DNA of 64,000 bases from positions 43,894 to 107,893 of the forward strand of contig JACNJL010000044.1 in assembly GCA_014382585.1 (NCBI GenBank), given 5' to 3'. Below the pieces are notes generated by a model, which did not search any database, had not been told where the DNA came from, and saw only the letters and a list, made by a program, of their open reading frames with translations. Made by a program: the position numbers and the translations under genes. Of the stretch, positions 35,761-45,267 are shown one piece after another. Origin of the DNA: Limisphaerales bacterium (GTDB taxonomy: Bacteria; Verrucomicrobiota; Verrucomicrobiia; Limisphaerales; UBA1100). Each line of letters begins with the position of its first letter. The stretch's first letter is position 1.

Positions 35761-38737
35761 CCTCCACTTCCAATTCCTCCGGCTCATCGTCGTCCTCATC
35801 ATCGCGCCGCCGACTCGGCACAAAAATCAACAACGCGCCGAGCACGCCCGCCAATCCCAGCCCCGCGAGGCTGATGCGAATGCTCTCCGCGGGCGGTGCG
35901 AACTTAAATTCCACCGTGTGTTTCCCGGGCGACAAATGCACGCCACGCATTAAATAATTCGCCCGCAATAATGTTGCCGGTTTTCCATCCACCGTCACTT
36001 GCCACGCCGGATGATGTTTGTCGTTCAGCATCAACACCGTGGAGGTTTCCGCATCCGTCGAAATCACCACCCGTTTGGGATCATAAAATTCATAACGCGC
36101 GGGCACGACCGTCGCATTCGCATCCGTGCTATCCGGCTTGGGAATTTCCTCCGCCACCAGCACCTCCCGATGCGGATCCCAATCCGGATCCGGCAACAAC
36201 GCCAGCGCCGTTTCATCCGCCACCCCACTCCGCCAATGCGAGTACACCCCTGCCCGCGGCAAGGCATCCTCAAACTCCACCAATGCCAGCAGCCCTCTCG
36301 GCGTGGCTTTGGCGGTATAGTTGGGGACGCCATTGGTGGAGCCCGGACGCGGGATGAGGTTGAAGGATTCCCGCAACGTGAATGCATTCGTGTGGGTTTT
36401 GAACATCTTGGGCAATTCCGGCAGGATGCTCACCCGCCCGCCCAGCAGCCAGCGTGTGCTAGTCAGTTCCATTGAGCGTCGTGGATTTGCGCCCACCGCC
36501 GCACGGTACGCAGCATTCTCCGGTGCCACGCGCGGTTCTTGGATGAGATCAACCGTGTGCACCCGATGCCACGGAAAGAGGCCCTGTTTCCAGTCGGTTT
36601 GGTACACCTGAAAAAACAACTGCAAATACTGCGACTGCGCACTCAAATCTGAGATACCGATTTCGAGCTGATTCTTTTTGATGGGATCCACCGTCTCCTG
36701 ATGCTCGAGGATCAGCCGCTGTTGTTGCTGCGCCAGCGTGCGCAGTTCAGAAACCATCATACCCTGTGCAAATTGCACGCGCTGTTCGTAAGGCCGCTGG
36801 GTAAGGATGCGCACGATGTCGTTGGAGGCGTACTGGGTGAGGTGATTAAAATGCACGACAAACGGCGCACTCCCCCGCCCGAGATCTGCGCACAACAGCA
36901 CGCCGCACACCACCCAACCCCCCGCCGAGCGTGCACCGGCCATCATCAGTGCCATCCAGCCCACCGCCAATACCAACATCCCCATCGCCACGCTGGCCGC
37001 AGTGATGCTGTGGCTCGCCATAGCCTCGGCGGTTTCTTTATCAAACCCAAGTGAATCGATGAGATTCAACCGGATATCCGGTAAGGAAACAAAATAAACC
37101 ACCCACGCCAATAATGCGACGCCCACGAACGCCAACAGTCCCACACCCCAATTACGATTCCACCCCTGCAGCGAGGTGAGTCTTTTTTTCAATGAGATCC
37201 GCGCCGCCGTATTTGAATGGTACGCACGCGCCATGCCTTCGAGTCCGAAAGCAAATAACACGACCAGCGCCACGCTCATCGGATGCATGAATTTGATCGG
37301 GTTGCGGATGGTGTCGAAAAACGGCAGTTTATAAATCAGCTGATAGAACGGCGCGTGATGTCCCCAAGCCAACAATAAACATCCGAAGGCGCCGGCGGTC
37401 CATACCCAAACCCACCGCCGCTCAGCCGGACCGTACACGCCTTGCGCCCGAAGGCTTTGTAGAAAAGCCCACGCCGCGACCAACAGCACAATCAATCCCG
37501 CGTAAAGGCCCGGATACGCGTGCCGCTTGAAGGGAGCGCGCTGTGGACCGGCTACTTTCGCATACGATTCCATAGCCTTGATGTGGCTGCGGGGATTTTC
37601 CGCCAAGGCGCGGCTGTACGCCGGTTCCTGCCCCACCGCGCCCCAGTAACGGTGGGCATCAGACACCGGCAAGTTGAGCCAGCCGTGTGGATTATCGCGA
37701 TACCCGAACAAACCGGGCACGGCCATGCGCAACGTTTCGCCCGGCGGCACGCTCCATTGCGTGGCGGCATCAAACTGTTGTTGCTCAATGAGTTTCAACT
37801 GAGCCAGCCTTTGAGATTCCACTTCGGCCAAGTATTGTTGCTTCTGTAACGGCCCGAGTTCAGGCGCAGCTTGGATCTGATCGCGGGCACGTTGCACCGC
37901 TTTCTCCAATTGGTTTAACGGCGAAACCTTCATCGCCGCAGCCGTGCCACCGGCAGTCTGAAAAAGATTCACCAGCGTGTGCCCCGCCATCAACGCAGCC
38001 GCCACAGCCACAACGCCTACTTTAGCAAACCCGCGCAGGGCGTTTGGCGCGAGATTATAAGTTCTTTGCCCATCGCGATTGAGCACCGCCACAAACACCA
38101 CCGCCGCCACGCACAGGCTGAAAATGCCGCCCACATCAAAACTTTCCATCACGCCCTGCCCCAGCGCAAACCCGCCCAGCGCCGTCCACACCCAAACTCG
38201 CCAGCCGGTTTGGCGCAAGCCGTGGAAGACTGCTGCCAAACACAAACACGCGCCCGCCGCGCCGAGGGGCACGCTGGGCAAACCCCAAGTGGCGTGCGTC
38301 AGCAAATCACCATTGAGCGCCAACGCCAACGCGCCGAGCACGCACACCGGTTGCGAAAATCGCAGCGCGCGGAAAAGCAGCCACCCACTAAACCCAAGCA
38401 GCAGCAACGCCATCGGGGCGTAAGTTTTGGCAAAGAGCACAGGGCCGCCGTCACCGCCCAGCGCGAGGCACACATCGAAATAGGCTTTGGTAAAGTTGGG
38501 CATCGCCGAAGGCACCTCGCCGCCCAGCCAGTTTTGATCCTGCCAAAAACTCCAGCCGGATTGTTCATCGAAGGCGTGAGACTGAATACCCGCAAGCGGG
38601 GAATCATTGGCGAAAATGACCTGCCCGCGCTCGAGGCTCCCGCGAAAGAGAAAGCCCAGCACTAACGCCAGACACGCGAGCACAATCAGCGCGTCGAGCC
38701 ATTTGGGAGAACGGGGTTCACTTGAAGAGTCGGACAT
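35639..38737 (-). CDS. YfhO-like large membrane protein, end of the polysaccharide operon
   Basis: A 1032-residue protein with about a dozen helices and a C-terminal extracytoplasmic domain. The region VLMLNDKHHPAWQVTVDG followed by LRANYLMRGVHLSPGKHT is the hallmark of YfhO/GT-C-like membrane proteins linked to surface glycosylation. The start is ATG 38737 (MSDSSSEPRSPK), just past the glycosyltransferase stop. After the last helix comes an acidic tail (DDEDDDEPEELEVEV) and then a strongly basic end (SRRTSRSRSGRRRKR), the latter encoded opposite the Nif3-like gene. A long Gln-rich, coiled-coil-prone loop (about residues 300-345) lies outside. Confidence 0.78.
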   Translation of the reverse strand: MSDSSSEPRSPKWLDALIVLACLALVLGFLFRGSLERGQVIFANDSPLAGIQSHAFDEQSGWSFWQDQNWLGGEVPSAMPNFTKAYFDVCLALGGDGGPVLFAKTYAPMALLLLGFSGWLLFRALRFSQPVCVLGALALALNGDLLTHATWGLPSVPLGAAGACLCLAAVFHGLRQTGWRVWVWTALGGFALGQGVMESFDVGGIFSLCVAAVVFVAVLNRDGQRTYNLAPNALRGFAKVGVVAVAAALMAGHTLVNLFQTAGGTAAAMKVSPLNQLEKAVQRARDQIQAAPELGPLQKQQYLAEVESQRLAQLKLIEQQQFDAATQWSVPPGETLRMAVPGLFGYRDNPHGWLNLPVSDAHRYWGAVGQEPAYSRALAENPRSHIKAMESYAKVAGPQRAPFKRHAYPGLYAGLIVLLVAAWAFLQSLRAQGVYGPAERRWVWVWTAGAFGCLLLAWGHHAPFYQLIYKLPFFDTIRNPIKFMHPMSVALVVLFAFGLEGMARAYHSNTAARISLKKRLTSLQGWNRNWGVGLLAFVGVALLAWVVYFVSLPDIRLNLIDSLGFDKETAEAMASHSITAASVAMGMLVLAVGWMALMMAGARSAGGWVVCGVLLCADLGRGSAPFVVHFNHLTQYASNDIVRILTQRPYEQRVQFAQGMMVSELRTLAQQQQRLILEHQETVDPIKKNQLEIGISDLSAQSQYLQLFFQVYQTDWKQGLFPWHRVHTVDLIQEPRVAPENAAYRAAVGANPRRSMELTSTRWLLGGRVSILPELPKMFKTHTNAFTLRESFNLIPRPGSTNGVPNYTAKATPRGLLALVEFEDALPRAGVYSHWRSGVADETALALLPDPDWDPHREVLVAEEIPKPDSTDANATVVPARYEFYDPKRVVISTDAETSTVLMLNDKHHPAWQVTVDGKPATLLRANYLMRGVHLSPGKHTVEFKFAPPAESIRISLAGLGLAGVLGALLIFVPSRRRDDEDDDEPEELEVEVTVPLDDPETPTADETASTDEPPAPSRRTSRSRSGRRRKR

Positions 38738-38744
38738 CAAAACC

Positions 38745-39707
38745 TCAGCGGCGACCCTGCCCCGAAACGCCCCGCAAGGCAACGGCCAAGTTGCCCAGCA
38801 TCCCCGCCCACGGGCCGGTAATGGCGCGGGTGGCGCGATCAATTTCCTGACGATAATGCGGCGTCTCCTCCGCCGATTGCGCGCGCTTCACCCGACTACG
38901 CGCGGCAAGCAAACAACGCTGGCGAAAATTCCACAGCCATGCACCGAAGCCAGTTTTTTCTAGCAACGCCGAGGCGGCCACCATCGCCTGCCATTCATCC
39001 GCAATCACTGCGCCCGGCTCGCGGCGGTTGCGGGAGGTGGTCGAATACTCGTGCCGCCGATATTCACAAAGGGCCGAAGGCACCTCGATCACCATCTCGC
39101 AAGTGGCCGCCAGTTCCGCATAAAAAACCGCATCGGCGCATTGAATGAAGTGCGTAAGAAATTCAACCGGCAACAATTGGCGGTTCGTTTTCATTAAAAC
39201 CGCCGGCAAACAAATCGTCCGCAAATCCGCTTGGGCGGCGATAAATTCCTTTTGCGGAATGGTGATGGGCGCGCCGCCAGGCACAATGGGGAATGGACAC
39301 ATTAAATCCCCACCCTCCACCAATACGCCCTCTTCGCCGATCACTTCGTACGCCGAATAAACCAGCGCGCGCCCTTGGACCGCTTCCAACGGCTCAAGCA
39401 TCCGCTCATAAAACTCCGGCTTGATGAGGTCATCCGCCGTGAGCAAATGCAGCACGTCCGCCTCTTCTGCGTAGCGCAGCGCGTTGTTAAAATTATCCGT
39501 TGACTCAACGTGCTCGTCGGTGAGCCGCCACTCGAAGCCTTCTTTTTCAAATGCCTTGGCGATCCGATGCGTGCCGTCGGTGGAACAGTTGTCTTGAATG
39601 ATCACGCGATCGGGCCGGCGCGTTTGGCTGGCCACTGATTCCAGCGTGGCTTCAAGAAAACGTCCGCCGTTGTAAACGGGAATGACTGTAACCAGCTTGC
39701 TCATCAA
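38745..39707 (-). CDS. Glycosyltransferase family 2
   Basis: A 320-residue GT-A fold transferase. The N-terminus LVTVIPVYNGGRFLEATLES, the nucleotide-binding VIIQDNCSTDGT and the metal-binding LLTADDLIKPEF are clear. Acceptor and donor cannot be deduced. It lies three bases after the DegT aminotransferase gene and seven before the YfhO-like gene, as part of the coupled operon. Confidence 0.9.
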   Translation of the reverse strand: MMSKLVTVIPVYNGGRFLEATLESVASQTRRPDRVIIQDNCSTDGTHRIAKAFEKEGFEWRLTDEHVESTDNFNNALRYAEEADVLHLLTADDLIKPEFYERMLEPLEAVQGRALVYSAYEVIGEEGVLVEGGDLMCPFPIVPGGAPITIPQKEFIAAQADLRTICLPAVLMKTNRQLLPVEFLTHFIQCADAVFYAELAATCEMVIEVPSALCEYRRHEYSTTSRNRREPGAVIADEWQAMVAASALLEKTGFGAWLWNFRQRCLLAARSRVKRAQSAEETPHYRQEIDRATRAITGPWAGMLGNLAVALRGVSGQGRR

Positions 39708-39710
39708 TAA

Positions 39711-40838
39711 TTAAACGCCGAGTGTGCGCTTCAAGGTTTCCGCCACGCGCTGCACTTGTTCACGCGTGAGGTTCAGCGCCGACGGCAAGTTAATGCCCAA
39801 CGGACTGAGGCGATAGCTCACTGCATTTCGCTTGCGTGCCACCGCCGCTTCCGCGTGTCCTTCATACGCCGGCAAACTGCTGAGCGGATGAAACATCGGC
39901 CGACTGTCGATGCCTTCCGCGTCGAGCGCGGCCATCAGTTTTTCTTTCGGCCATTCCAGCATTGGATCGAGCACGGCGGTGACCATCCAAAATGTGTTCT
40001 TCGTGTTGGCTGGTTCGTGATTCAAAGTGACGCCTTCCACTCCCACCAATGCCTCACGATACCATTCAAACATCTCCCGCTTGCGGGCCACCAATTCCTC
40101 CGCACGCTCCACCTGTGCCAAGCCAATCGCCGCGGCCACGGGCGGCATTTTGTACTTGAAAGCAACTTCCGTGTTTTTGAAATGCACATCACCGGGCTCG
40201 CGGCCGTGATCGCGCAACTGCATCACGCGCGCGTGTAATGTGTCGTCATTAGTCACCAACATTCCGCCTTCGCCGGTGGTGAAAGTTTTGGAACCGTGAA
40301 AACTAAACGCCGCGACATCGCCCAACGCACCCGCCTTGCGTCCGTCAAATTCGCTACCGATGGCCTCGGCGGCATCTTCAATAATTTTCAAGCCATGCTC
40401 ATCGGCGATGGCCCGCAGCGCGGCATAATCCGGAACGCCGCCGTACAAATCTACCGGCAAAATCGCCTTCGTGTTTTCGGTGGTGCACGCGCGCACACTC
40501 TCGGCACTGAGGCACCACGTGTTTTCATCCACATCAGCGAATACCACCGTGGCACCGACATATGAAACCGGCGCGGCACTGGCAATCCAGGTGAGGTCCG
40601 GCACGATCACCTCGTCGCCCGGCCCAATGCCCAGTGCCGCCAACGCGAGATGCAGGCCCGAAGTGCACGAGGGCAAACTCACCGCGTGCTTCACGCCAAT
40701 GTAGTTGGCAAAGGCGGCCTCAAAACGATGCGGATATTCACCGGCGCGCGCGTACCATCCATTCGTTGCCGCGTCGGTGGCGTAATCGATCTCCCGCTGA
40801 GTGATGCCCGGGCCGGCGATGGGGATGCGATCGCTCAT
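39711..40838 (-). CDS. DegT/DnrJ/EryC1/StrS-family sugar aminotransferase
   Basis: A 375-residue PLP enzyme. The internal-aldimine lysine is Lys184 in FSFHGSKTFTTGEGG; LPSCTSGLHLALAALGIG and DAAEAIGSEFDG are family motifs. Such enzymes aminate a keto sugar nucleotide. In this operon the obvious substrate is the 4-keto-6-deoxy sugar made by RfbF and RfbG, which is inference. The start at 40838 overlaps the CmcI-like gene by one base (TAATG); the extra upstream codons to 40853 lie inside that gene. Confidence 0.92.
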   Translation of the reverse strand: MSDRIPIAGPGITQREIDYATDAATNGWYARAGEYPHRFEAAFANYIGVKHAVSLPSCTSGLHLALAALGIGPGDEVIVPDLTWIASAAPVSYVGATVVFADVDENTWCLSAESVRACTTENTKAILPVDLYGGVPDYAALRAIADEHGLKIIEDAAEAIGSEFDGRKAGALGDVAAFSFHGSKTFTTGEGGMLVTNDDTLHARVMQLRDHGREPGDVHFKNTEVAFKYKMPPVAAAIGLAQVERAEELVARKREMFEWYREALVGVEGVTLNHEPANTKNTFWMVTAVLDPMLEWPKEKLMAALDAEGIDSRPMFHPLSSLPAYEGHAEAAVARKRNAVSYRLSPLGINLPSALNLTREQVQRVAETLKRTLGV

Positions 40839-41575
40839 TAGTCCGCCACGCATTTCAAATAACCGCCCGGAGCCACGCTGATTTGCAGCTTGGCGTCGAT
40901 GGCGGTATTGACCTCAAAGCGTTCAGTCGTTTTCAAAAAAGCATCCGTCGCCGTGCGGGGATTATCACCTTTGTCCCACGGGCGATCGGGAAACGACCCC
41001 GCCGGCATATCCTCAATCAGCGTGTCGCACACGACTAAATAGCACCCCTTCGTGACCAGCGGCGCATACAATTCCAATTCCCGCAAAACGTGCTCGTGCG
41101 TGTGATTGGAATCAAGCACAACCATCACCCGCTCAGCTCCGGAGGCAACTGCGGCGACTTGCGCGGCGATGGCGTCCTCGATCGACGAGCCTTGAATCAT
41201 TTCGATGCGCTCAAACATCGGGTGCGCTTCGATCTCGACGCGATTGTGTTCGCGGATGTCGATATCCACGCCGAGCACGCTTCCATCATTGCCGAGCAGT
41301 TGCAGCATCGACGCGTGAAAAATCAGCGATCCGCCGTGAGCGATGCCCGTTTCAATGATGAGATCCGGTTTCGTTTCCCAAATAATTTCCTGCAACGCCG
41401 CAAGATCCTGCGGAAATTGAATGACCGGCCGACCAAGCCACGTAAAATTGTAAGTGTAATGATGCGGCGCAATCGCAGCCACCCAATCGCGCGTCGCCTG
41501 TCGCACGGATGCATCCGCGTGCAGTCCGTCAATGTTGTCCTGCACCTCGGCAAAAAACTTGGCTACCTCGCTCAT
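40838..41575 (-). CDS. CmcI/cephalosporin hydroxylase-family protein (SAM methyltransferase fold)
   Basis: A 245-residue protein of the CmcI family, which has a Rossmann methyltransferase fold (LIIETGIAHGGSLIFHASML, VLGVDIDIREHNR). VMVVLDSNHTHEHVLREL and CYLVVCDTLIEDMP are characteristic. Members occur in antibiotic and surface-sugar clusters as methyltransferases or hydroxylation partners. ATG 41575 overlaps the WbqC gene by four bases and is preferred over longer frames. Substrate unknown. Confidence 0.85.
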   Translation of the reverse strand: MSEVAKFFAEVQDNIDGLHADASVRQATRDWVAAIAPHHYTYNFTWLGRPVIQFPQDLAALQEIIWETKPDLIIETGIAHGGSLIFHASMLQLLGNDGSVLGVDIDIREHNRVEIEAHPMFERIEMIQGSSIEDAIAAQVAAVASGAERVMVVLDSNHTHEHVLRELELYAPLVTKGCYLVVCDTLIEDMPAGSFPDRPWDKGDNPRTATDAFLKTTERFEVNTAIDAKLQISVAPGGYLKCVAD

Positions 41576-42282
41576 CGCGCGAAATCCTTCCAGTAAACCG
41601 TCCCCGAGGCAATCACTTCCCGCCCCGCGTGCCCGCAATTAGCCGCCAAATCCAACGCGCTGACAAAGGGCGTAAACGCCCCGTGCAACTGCGGATACGC
41701 GCGTTTTTCATAATTCAAATACTCCACCCGAATGCCTGCTGCCTCGAAGGATTCGTGGTCCAAATAATCCCACGCGCCGTGCCCCGTGACATAACGCTCC
41801 GCGCCCAAGGCCTGGCAAATCGCCAACACCCGCGCTGAACCCGTGCCTTCGATGTCCAGTGCTGATGACCACTGAATTACCTTCGGGATGATTTCAAAAA
41901 AACCCGCCAACGCCTCCACGCTCGCCGCACTCAACGCCGCCAGCGATTCGTGTTCTTTTTCAAACACCGATTTCACCAAGCCCAACATTTCCTCCGTATG
42001 CGGCGCAGCGGCGTACGCTTGCCGCAGCGTCGCAAGCTGTTTGCGCCGCCAATCGTGTTTGGCCATTTGCGTTTCATTGAGCGACTGCCCAAGTTTGGTT
42101 TCCGCCAATGGCACCGTGAGCCACGGCGTGCCCTCGGCGGTTTTTATTTGCACGCGGTTAAAAAATCCACCCTTTGAAAACTGCGCATCATCCAAATACA
42201 CAAATACATCGGCGAGCCGCATTTGCTCCAACATCCCCACCCACGGGAAATACATCGGCTGGGATATCACAACCGTTTTCAT
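41572..42282 (-). CDS. WbqC-family protein
   Basis: A 236-residue member of the WbqC family found in O-antigen and glycan clusters. The N-terminus KTVVISQPMYFPWVGMLEQM and the segment FVYLDDAQFSKGGFFNRVQIK are typical. Its biochemical role is not established; it often accompanies aminotransferases and acyl-modifying genes, as here. ATG 42282 overlaps the acetyltransferase stop by four bases. Confidence 0.88.
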   Translation of the reverse strand: MKTVVISQPMYFPWVGMLEQMRLADVFVYLDDAQFSKGGFFNRVQIKTAEGTPWLTVPLAETKLGQSLNETQMAKHDWRRKQLATLRQAYAAAPHTEEMLGLVKSVFEKEHESLAALSAASVEALAGFFEIIPKVIQWSSALDIEGTGSARVLAICQALGAERYVTGHGAWDYLDHESFEAAGIRVEYLNYEKRAYPQLHGAFTPFVSALDLAANCGHAGREVIASGTVYWKDFAR

Positions 42283-42770
42283 CGCAGCGTCTTCTCCATA
42301 AAAACCACGTCCCGCCAATGACTGCCGTCAAAGTAATGCCGACGTTTCGTCTCCACGGTTTTGAATTTCAGTTTCCAATAAAATGCAATCGCCCGATGAT
42401 TCACGCGCAACACGCGCAGCGTCAGTTTTTTACACCGCAGCTTTTTCTTCGCGTGCATTTCCAAAAGCCCCATCGCCTTCGCCGCCACGCCCTTGCCGCG
42501 CACCGATCGAGCCAAACAAATTCCCAAATCCGCCGTGCCCCGCTCGCGGTCAACCTGCGTCAACTGCACAAACCCGCATGGGCCGCCGTTTTCGATCACA
42601 AAAAAAACGCCGCTCGAATCCATCGTACGCCGCCGAATCCACGCTCGCACTTCCGCGGGCGAATACTGCCTCGGCTCAATCATGAGTTGAAGTTGCACTG
42701 CTGCGTCATTTCGAAGACCCGATAACACCGCAAAATCCCCCGTCACTGGAGCAAGCAAATTGACTTTCAC
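42279..42770 (-). CDS. GNAT-family N-acetyltransferase
   Basis: A 163-residue acetyltransferase. The GTG at 42770 (KVNLLAPVTGDF follows) overlaps the methyltransferase stop as GTGA and gives a normal GNAT length; the longer frame to 42947 would lie inside the previous gene. The acetyl-CoA loop is SVRGKGVAAKAMGLLEMH, and LRVLRVNHRAIAFYWKLKF is the C-terminal signature. In this operon it could acylate the amino group set by the DegT enzyme. Confidence 0.88.
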   Translation of the reverse strand: MKVNLLAPVTGDFAVLSGLRNDAAVQLQLMIEPRQYSPAEVRAWIRRRTMDSSGVFFVIENGGPCGFVQLTQVDRERGTADLGICLARSVRGKGVAAKAMGLLEMHAKKKLRCKKLTLRVLRVNHRAIAFYWKLKFKTVETKRRHYFDGSHWRDVVFMEKTLR

Positions 42771-43900
42771 GGGAAAAATACCTCCAATTCCTGCGACCAA
42801 TTCAACATTGCCATCTCCTCGCGGGCCACGCGCGGGTTGAGCCCAACATAAAGTCGCCGCACAGTTTCCGGTAATGCCTTGGGCGCAAGGATGGGTTTCT
42901 TTAACAAAATCTGCTTTTGCCGATGCGGGTTTTGGTCGAGAAAACATTTCACCGCTTCGGGTCGTTCGAGGCAGGCGTGAATGAATGTGCCATAAAACCC
43001 GGAGCCATAAATGGCGGTTTCGCCGTTGCCCGCATTTTCAAACGCCCGAACCCGGTTGCCAAATTCCTGCCAGTATTCGGCCATCTCGTTGATGACATCG
43101 GCGACTGAATTTGTGATTGGGGCAATTCCATCTGCATCATTTTTTTCCGCGACCACCACCCACGCGCTGTTGTGTGCAGTGCTGTCAATTTCGCGCACGG
43201 CAAATCCGGCATCAGCCAACAAGCGATGCAGCGAGTGTTCGGAAAAATGATTCACGTGGTCGGCCACCACGAGATCGGCGGTGTTTGCAAACACATTGGG
43301 CACGAGAAAATAGAATGTGCCGCCGTCACGCAATAAACGATGCGCCTGCGCCACAAACTCGCGTGGGGTGTCCACGTGTTCCAGCGCGAAAAATGAAATC
43401 ACCGCGTCGAAGCTCCCCGCCCATTCGGCGGGCAGTTCGTACACCGCTTGGTTTTCAGCGGGCACGAAGGCGTTCCAAAAATCGCGGTACTGTTCTCCCA
43501 CATCGAAAACGTGCGGGGCAATATCATCACGGTGGCCGTGCAGGGCTTTGAGCGTGGCGGCCTTGCCGCAGCCGTAGTCGAGCACTTGCGCGTTGGGCGG
43601 GAGGTCGAGTTTTTCCAGCAATGTGGTGACTTGATGTTCGGTGCGGAAAATTTTCCGGCCCTCGCGCACGGCGTAGAGTTGATCCTCCTCCTCGCTGGCG
43701 GTGAGGATGTGATAATCTTCGGCGTAAAATTTTTCCAGCGCGGGCAGCGGTGCGGTTTGGGTGTGGCTACAACTTGCGCAATGCCAAACACGGGTGGCAC
43801 CCTCGAGCACTTGGCACAGCGAGGTGATGGAAACGGGCCGCGCGGATTCATAAACCGGCGCGCCCAGCGGCCCCTCGCAAATGTTGCAGGCGTCCGTCAT
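42767..43900 (-). CDS. Zinc-finger SAM-dependent methyltransferase, second in the operon
   Basis: A 377-residue methyltransferase. N-terminal cysteines Cys5, Cys8, Cys41 and Cys44 (CNIC and CASC) form a zinc-binding module, and the SAM loop is VLDYGCGKAATL at 107-118. AVISFFALEHVDTPREF is the post-II motif. The C-terminal part (IYGSGFYGTFIHACLER; FLDQNPHRQKQ) is a Rossmann-like domain of the C-methyltransferase kind. It differs clearly from the NovU-like protein upstream, so two methylation steps are expected. ATG 43900 overlaps the dioxygenase gene by four bases. Confidence 0.87.
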   Translation of the reverse strand: MTDACNICEGPLGAPVYESARPVSITSLCQVLEGATRVWHCASCSHTQTAPLPALEKFYAEDYHILTASEEEDQLYAVREGRKIFRTEHQVTTLLEKLDLPPNAQVLDYGCGKAATLKALHGHRDDIAPHVFDVGEQYRDFWNAFVPAENQAVYELPAEWAGSFDAVISFFALEHVDTPREFVAQAHRLLRDGGTFYFLVPNVFANTADLVVADHVNHFSEHSLHRLLADAGFAVREIDSTAHNSAWVVVAEKNDADGIAPITNSVADVINEMAEYWQEFGNRVRAFENAGNGETAIYGSGFYGTFIHACLERPEAVKCFLDQNPHRQKQILLKKPILAPKALPETVRRLYVGLNPRVAREEMAMLNWSQELEVFFP

Positions 43901-44736
43901 TCCACCACCCATTCCGGATGCACCGCACGGAGGTCATTGCCAGCAGCGTACGCGCCGGGCCAACCGAGTTTTTTCCCGGTCGGCTCCGCAAAGTTGAACC
44001 ACCGCATTTGCATCGACCACCGCGATCGGGCGGCACGGTTTTCGCCGGAGCGATGCAACGTGAGGAAATCGACCAACACCAAATCGCACGGCTCCGTGAG
44101 CGGCGCAGATTTCTCGTACTTTGCAACGCGCTCCGCTTCGTCGGCCAAGGTCAATCCGTACGCACCGGTTTTGTCAGGGTTAGCCGAATCGTGTTCGCAT
44201 ACCGGAGCGAAATCGTCTTTGTGCGAACCAATGCAAAACTCCACGGGGCCGAGCTCATCGGTCATCGCCAGCAACGGACTCCAAAAAACCAACCCATCCA
44301 AACTACGCAACTGCGCCGGATAATCCTGATGCCACCCGGCGCGAAATTTTTCCTCGGCGGGATTATCAATCCGAATGCCGTAACCGCCCGCCGCAATGCC
44401 CGGCGCGTCCGTGCCGCGCACTTGCCGCACCACCGCCTCGTGCTTCGCGCTGGCCACGAGACGGATGAACGCGGGGATTTGTTTCACTGCATCATACACC
44501 ACGCCACCGAGGGCGCGATCGTGCGCGATGAGGGATTGATAGCCCGCGTCAAATGTCTCCGACGCAAAGTCGGTTTGCTCGATGGCGAGTTGGTGTTGTT
44601 CGATGAGTAAACCGATGATCGAATGGACACCGCGCTGCACAGCTTCCACTTCGCCGCGTTCATAAAAATTCGGCAACACCAAAAAGCCATCGCGGACAAA
44701 GGCGGCGAGCTGTTCATCTGTCAGTGGCGCGCTCAT
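43897..44736 (-). CDS. Phytanoyl-CoA dioxygenase-family (PhyH) oxygenase
   Basis: A 279-residue Fe(II)/2-oxoglutarate oxygenase. The iron ligands are His136 and Asp138 (WHQDYP) and His228 (LVDFLTLHRSG), with arginines at 239 and 245 for 2-oxoglutarate. Such enzymes hydroxylate or desaturate small molecules. Within a CDP-sugar operon it may oxidise a sugar or a sugar-linked acyl group, which is inference. ATG 44736 (SAPLTDEQLAAF follows) overlaps the epimerase gene by four bases. Confidence 0.9.
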   Translation of the reverse strand: MSAPLTDEQLAAFVRDGFLVLPNFYERGEVEAVQRGVHSIIGLLIEQHQLAIEQTDFASETFDAGYQSLIAHDRALGGVVYDAVKQIPAFIRLVASAKHEAVVRQVRGTDAPGIAAGGYGIRIDNPAEEKFRAGWHQDYPAQLRSLDGLVFWSPLLAMTDELGPVEFCIGSHKDDFAPVCEHDSANPDKTGAYGLTLADEAERVAKYEKSAPLTEPCDLVLVDFLTLHRSGENRAARSRWSMQMRWFNFAEPTGKKLGWPGAYAAGNDLRAVHPEWVVE

Positions 44737-45263
44737 TCGGTGAAATCCGGAAAAGACAAATCGCGCTCGCACACAATGGCACCGGCGATGGGCCATTGGA
44801 TTTGGAACGCGGCGTCATCCCAGCGCACACCGCTTGCGGATTCCGGCGCGTAGGGCGCGCTCATCTGATAAAATAATGTGGCATCGTCGGTGAGCGTTTG
44901 GAAACCGTGCGCGATGCCTTCGGGTAAAAATACGGCGCGGCCGTTCGCGGCGCTGAGTTCGTTGGCGATGGATTGCTTAAACGTCGGCGACTCCGGCCTG
45001 AGATCCAGCGCGATGTCGTGCACCGCGCCGGAGACGCATCGCACGAGCTTGGCTTCCGCATACGGGGTGGTTTGGAAATGCATCCCGCGCACGGTGCCGC
45101 GTTGGGTGTTGTGCGAAAGATTGGTTTGGACGAGGTCAGTCGGCAAGCCGTGCGCGGCGAATTCCTCGCGGCACCACGCACGGGCGAACCATCCGCGATC
45201 ATCCGCGTGCTTATCCAGCTCGATGACGAACACGCCGTTGATTTTTGTTTCAGTAAATTTCAT
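44733..45263 (-). CDS. rfbC: RmlC/RfbC-like sugar-nucleotide 3,5-epimerase
   Basis: A 176-residue cupin of the dTDP-4-dehydrorhamnose 3,5-epimerase family. His62 in TVRGMHFQ is the catalytic base; ALDLRPESPTF and FLPEGIAHGFQTL are family motifs, with tyrosines in FYQMSAPYAP. Because the operon makes CDP- rather than dTDP-activated sugar, it probably epimerises a CDP-4-keto-6-deoxyhexose at C3 and/or C5. It starts four bases after the NovU-like gene and overlaps the PhyH gene. Confidence 0.9.
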   Translation of the reverse strand: MKFTETKINGVFVIELDKHADDRGWFARAWCREEFAAHGLPTDLVQTNLSHNTQRGTVRGMHFQTTPYAEAKLVRCVSGAVHDIALDLRPESPTFKQSIANELSAANGRAVFLPEGIAHGFQTLTDDATLFYQMSAPYAPESASGVRWDDAAFQIQWPIAGAIVCERDLSFPDFTE

Positions 45264-45267
45264 TCGT

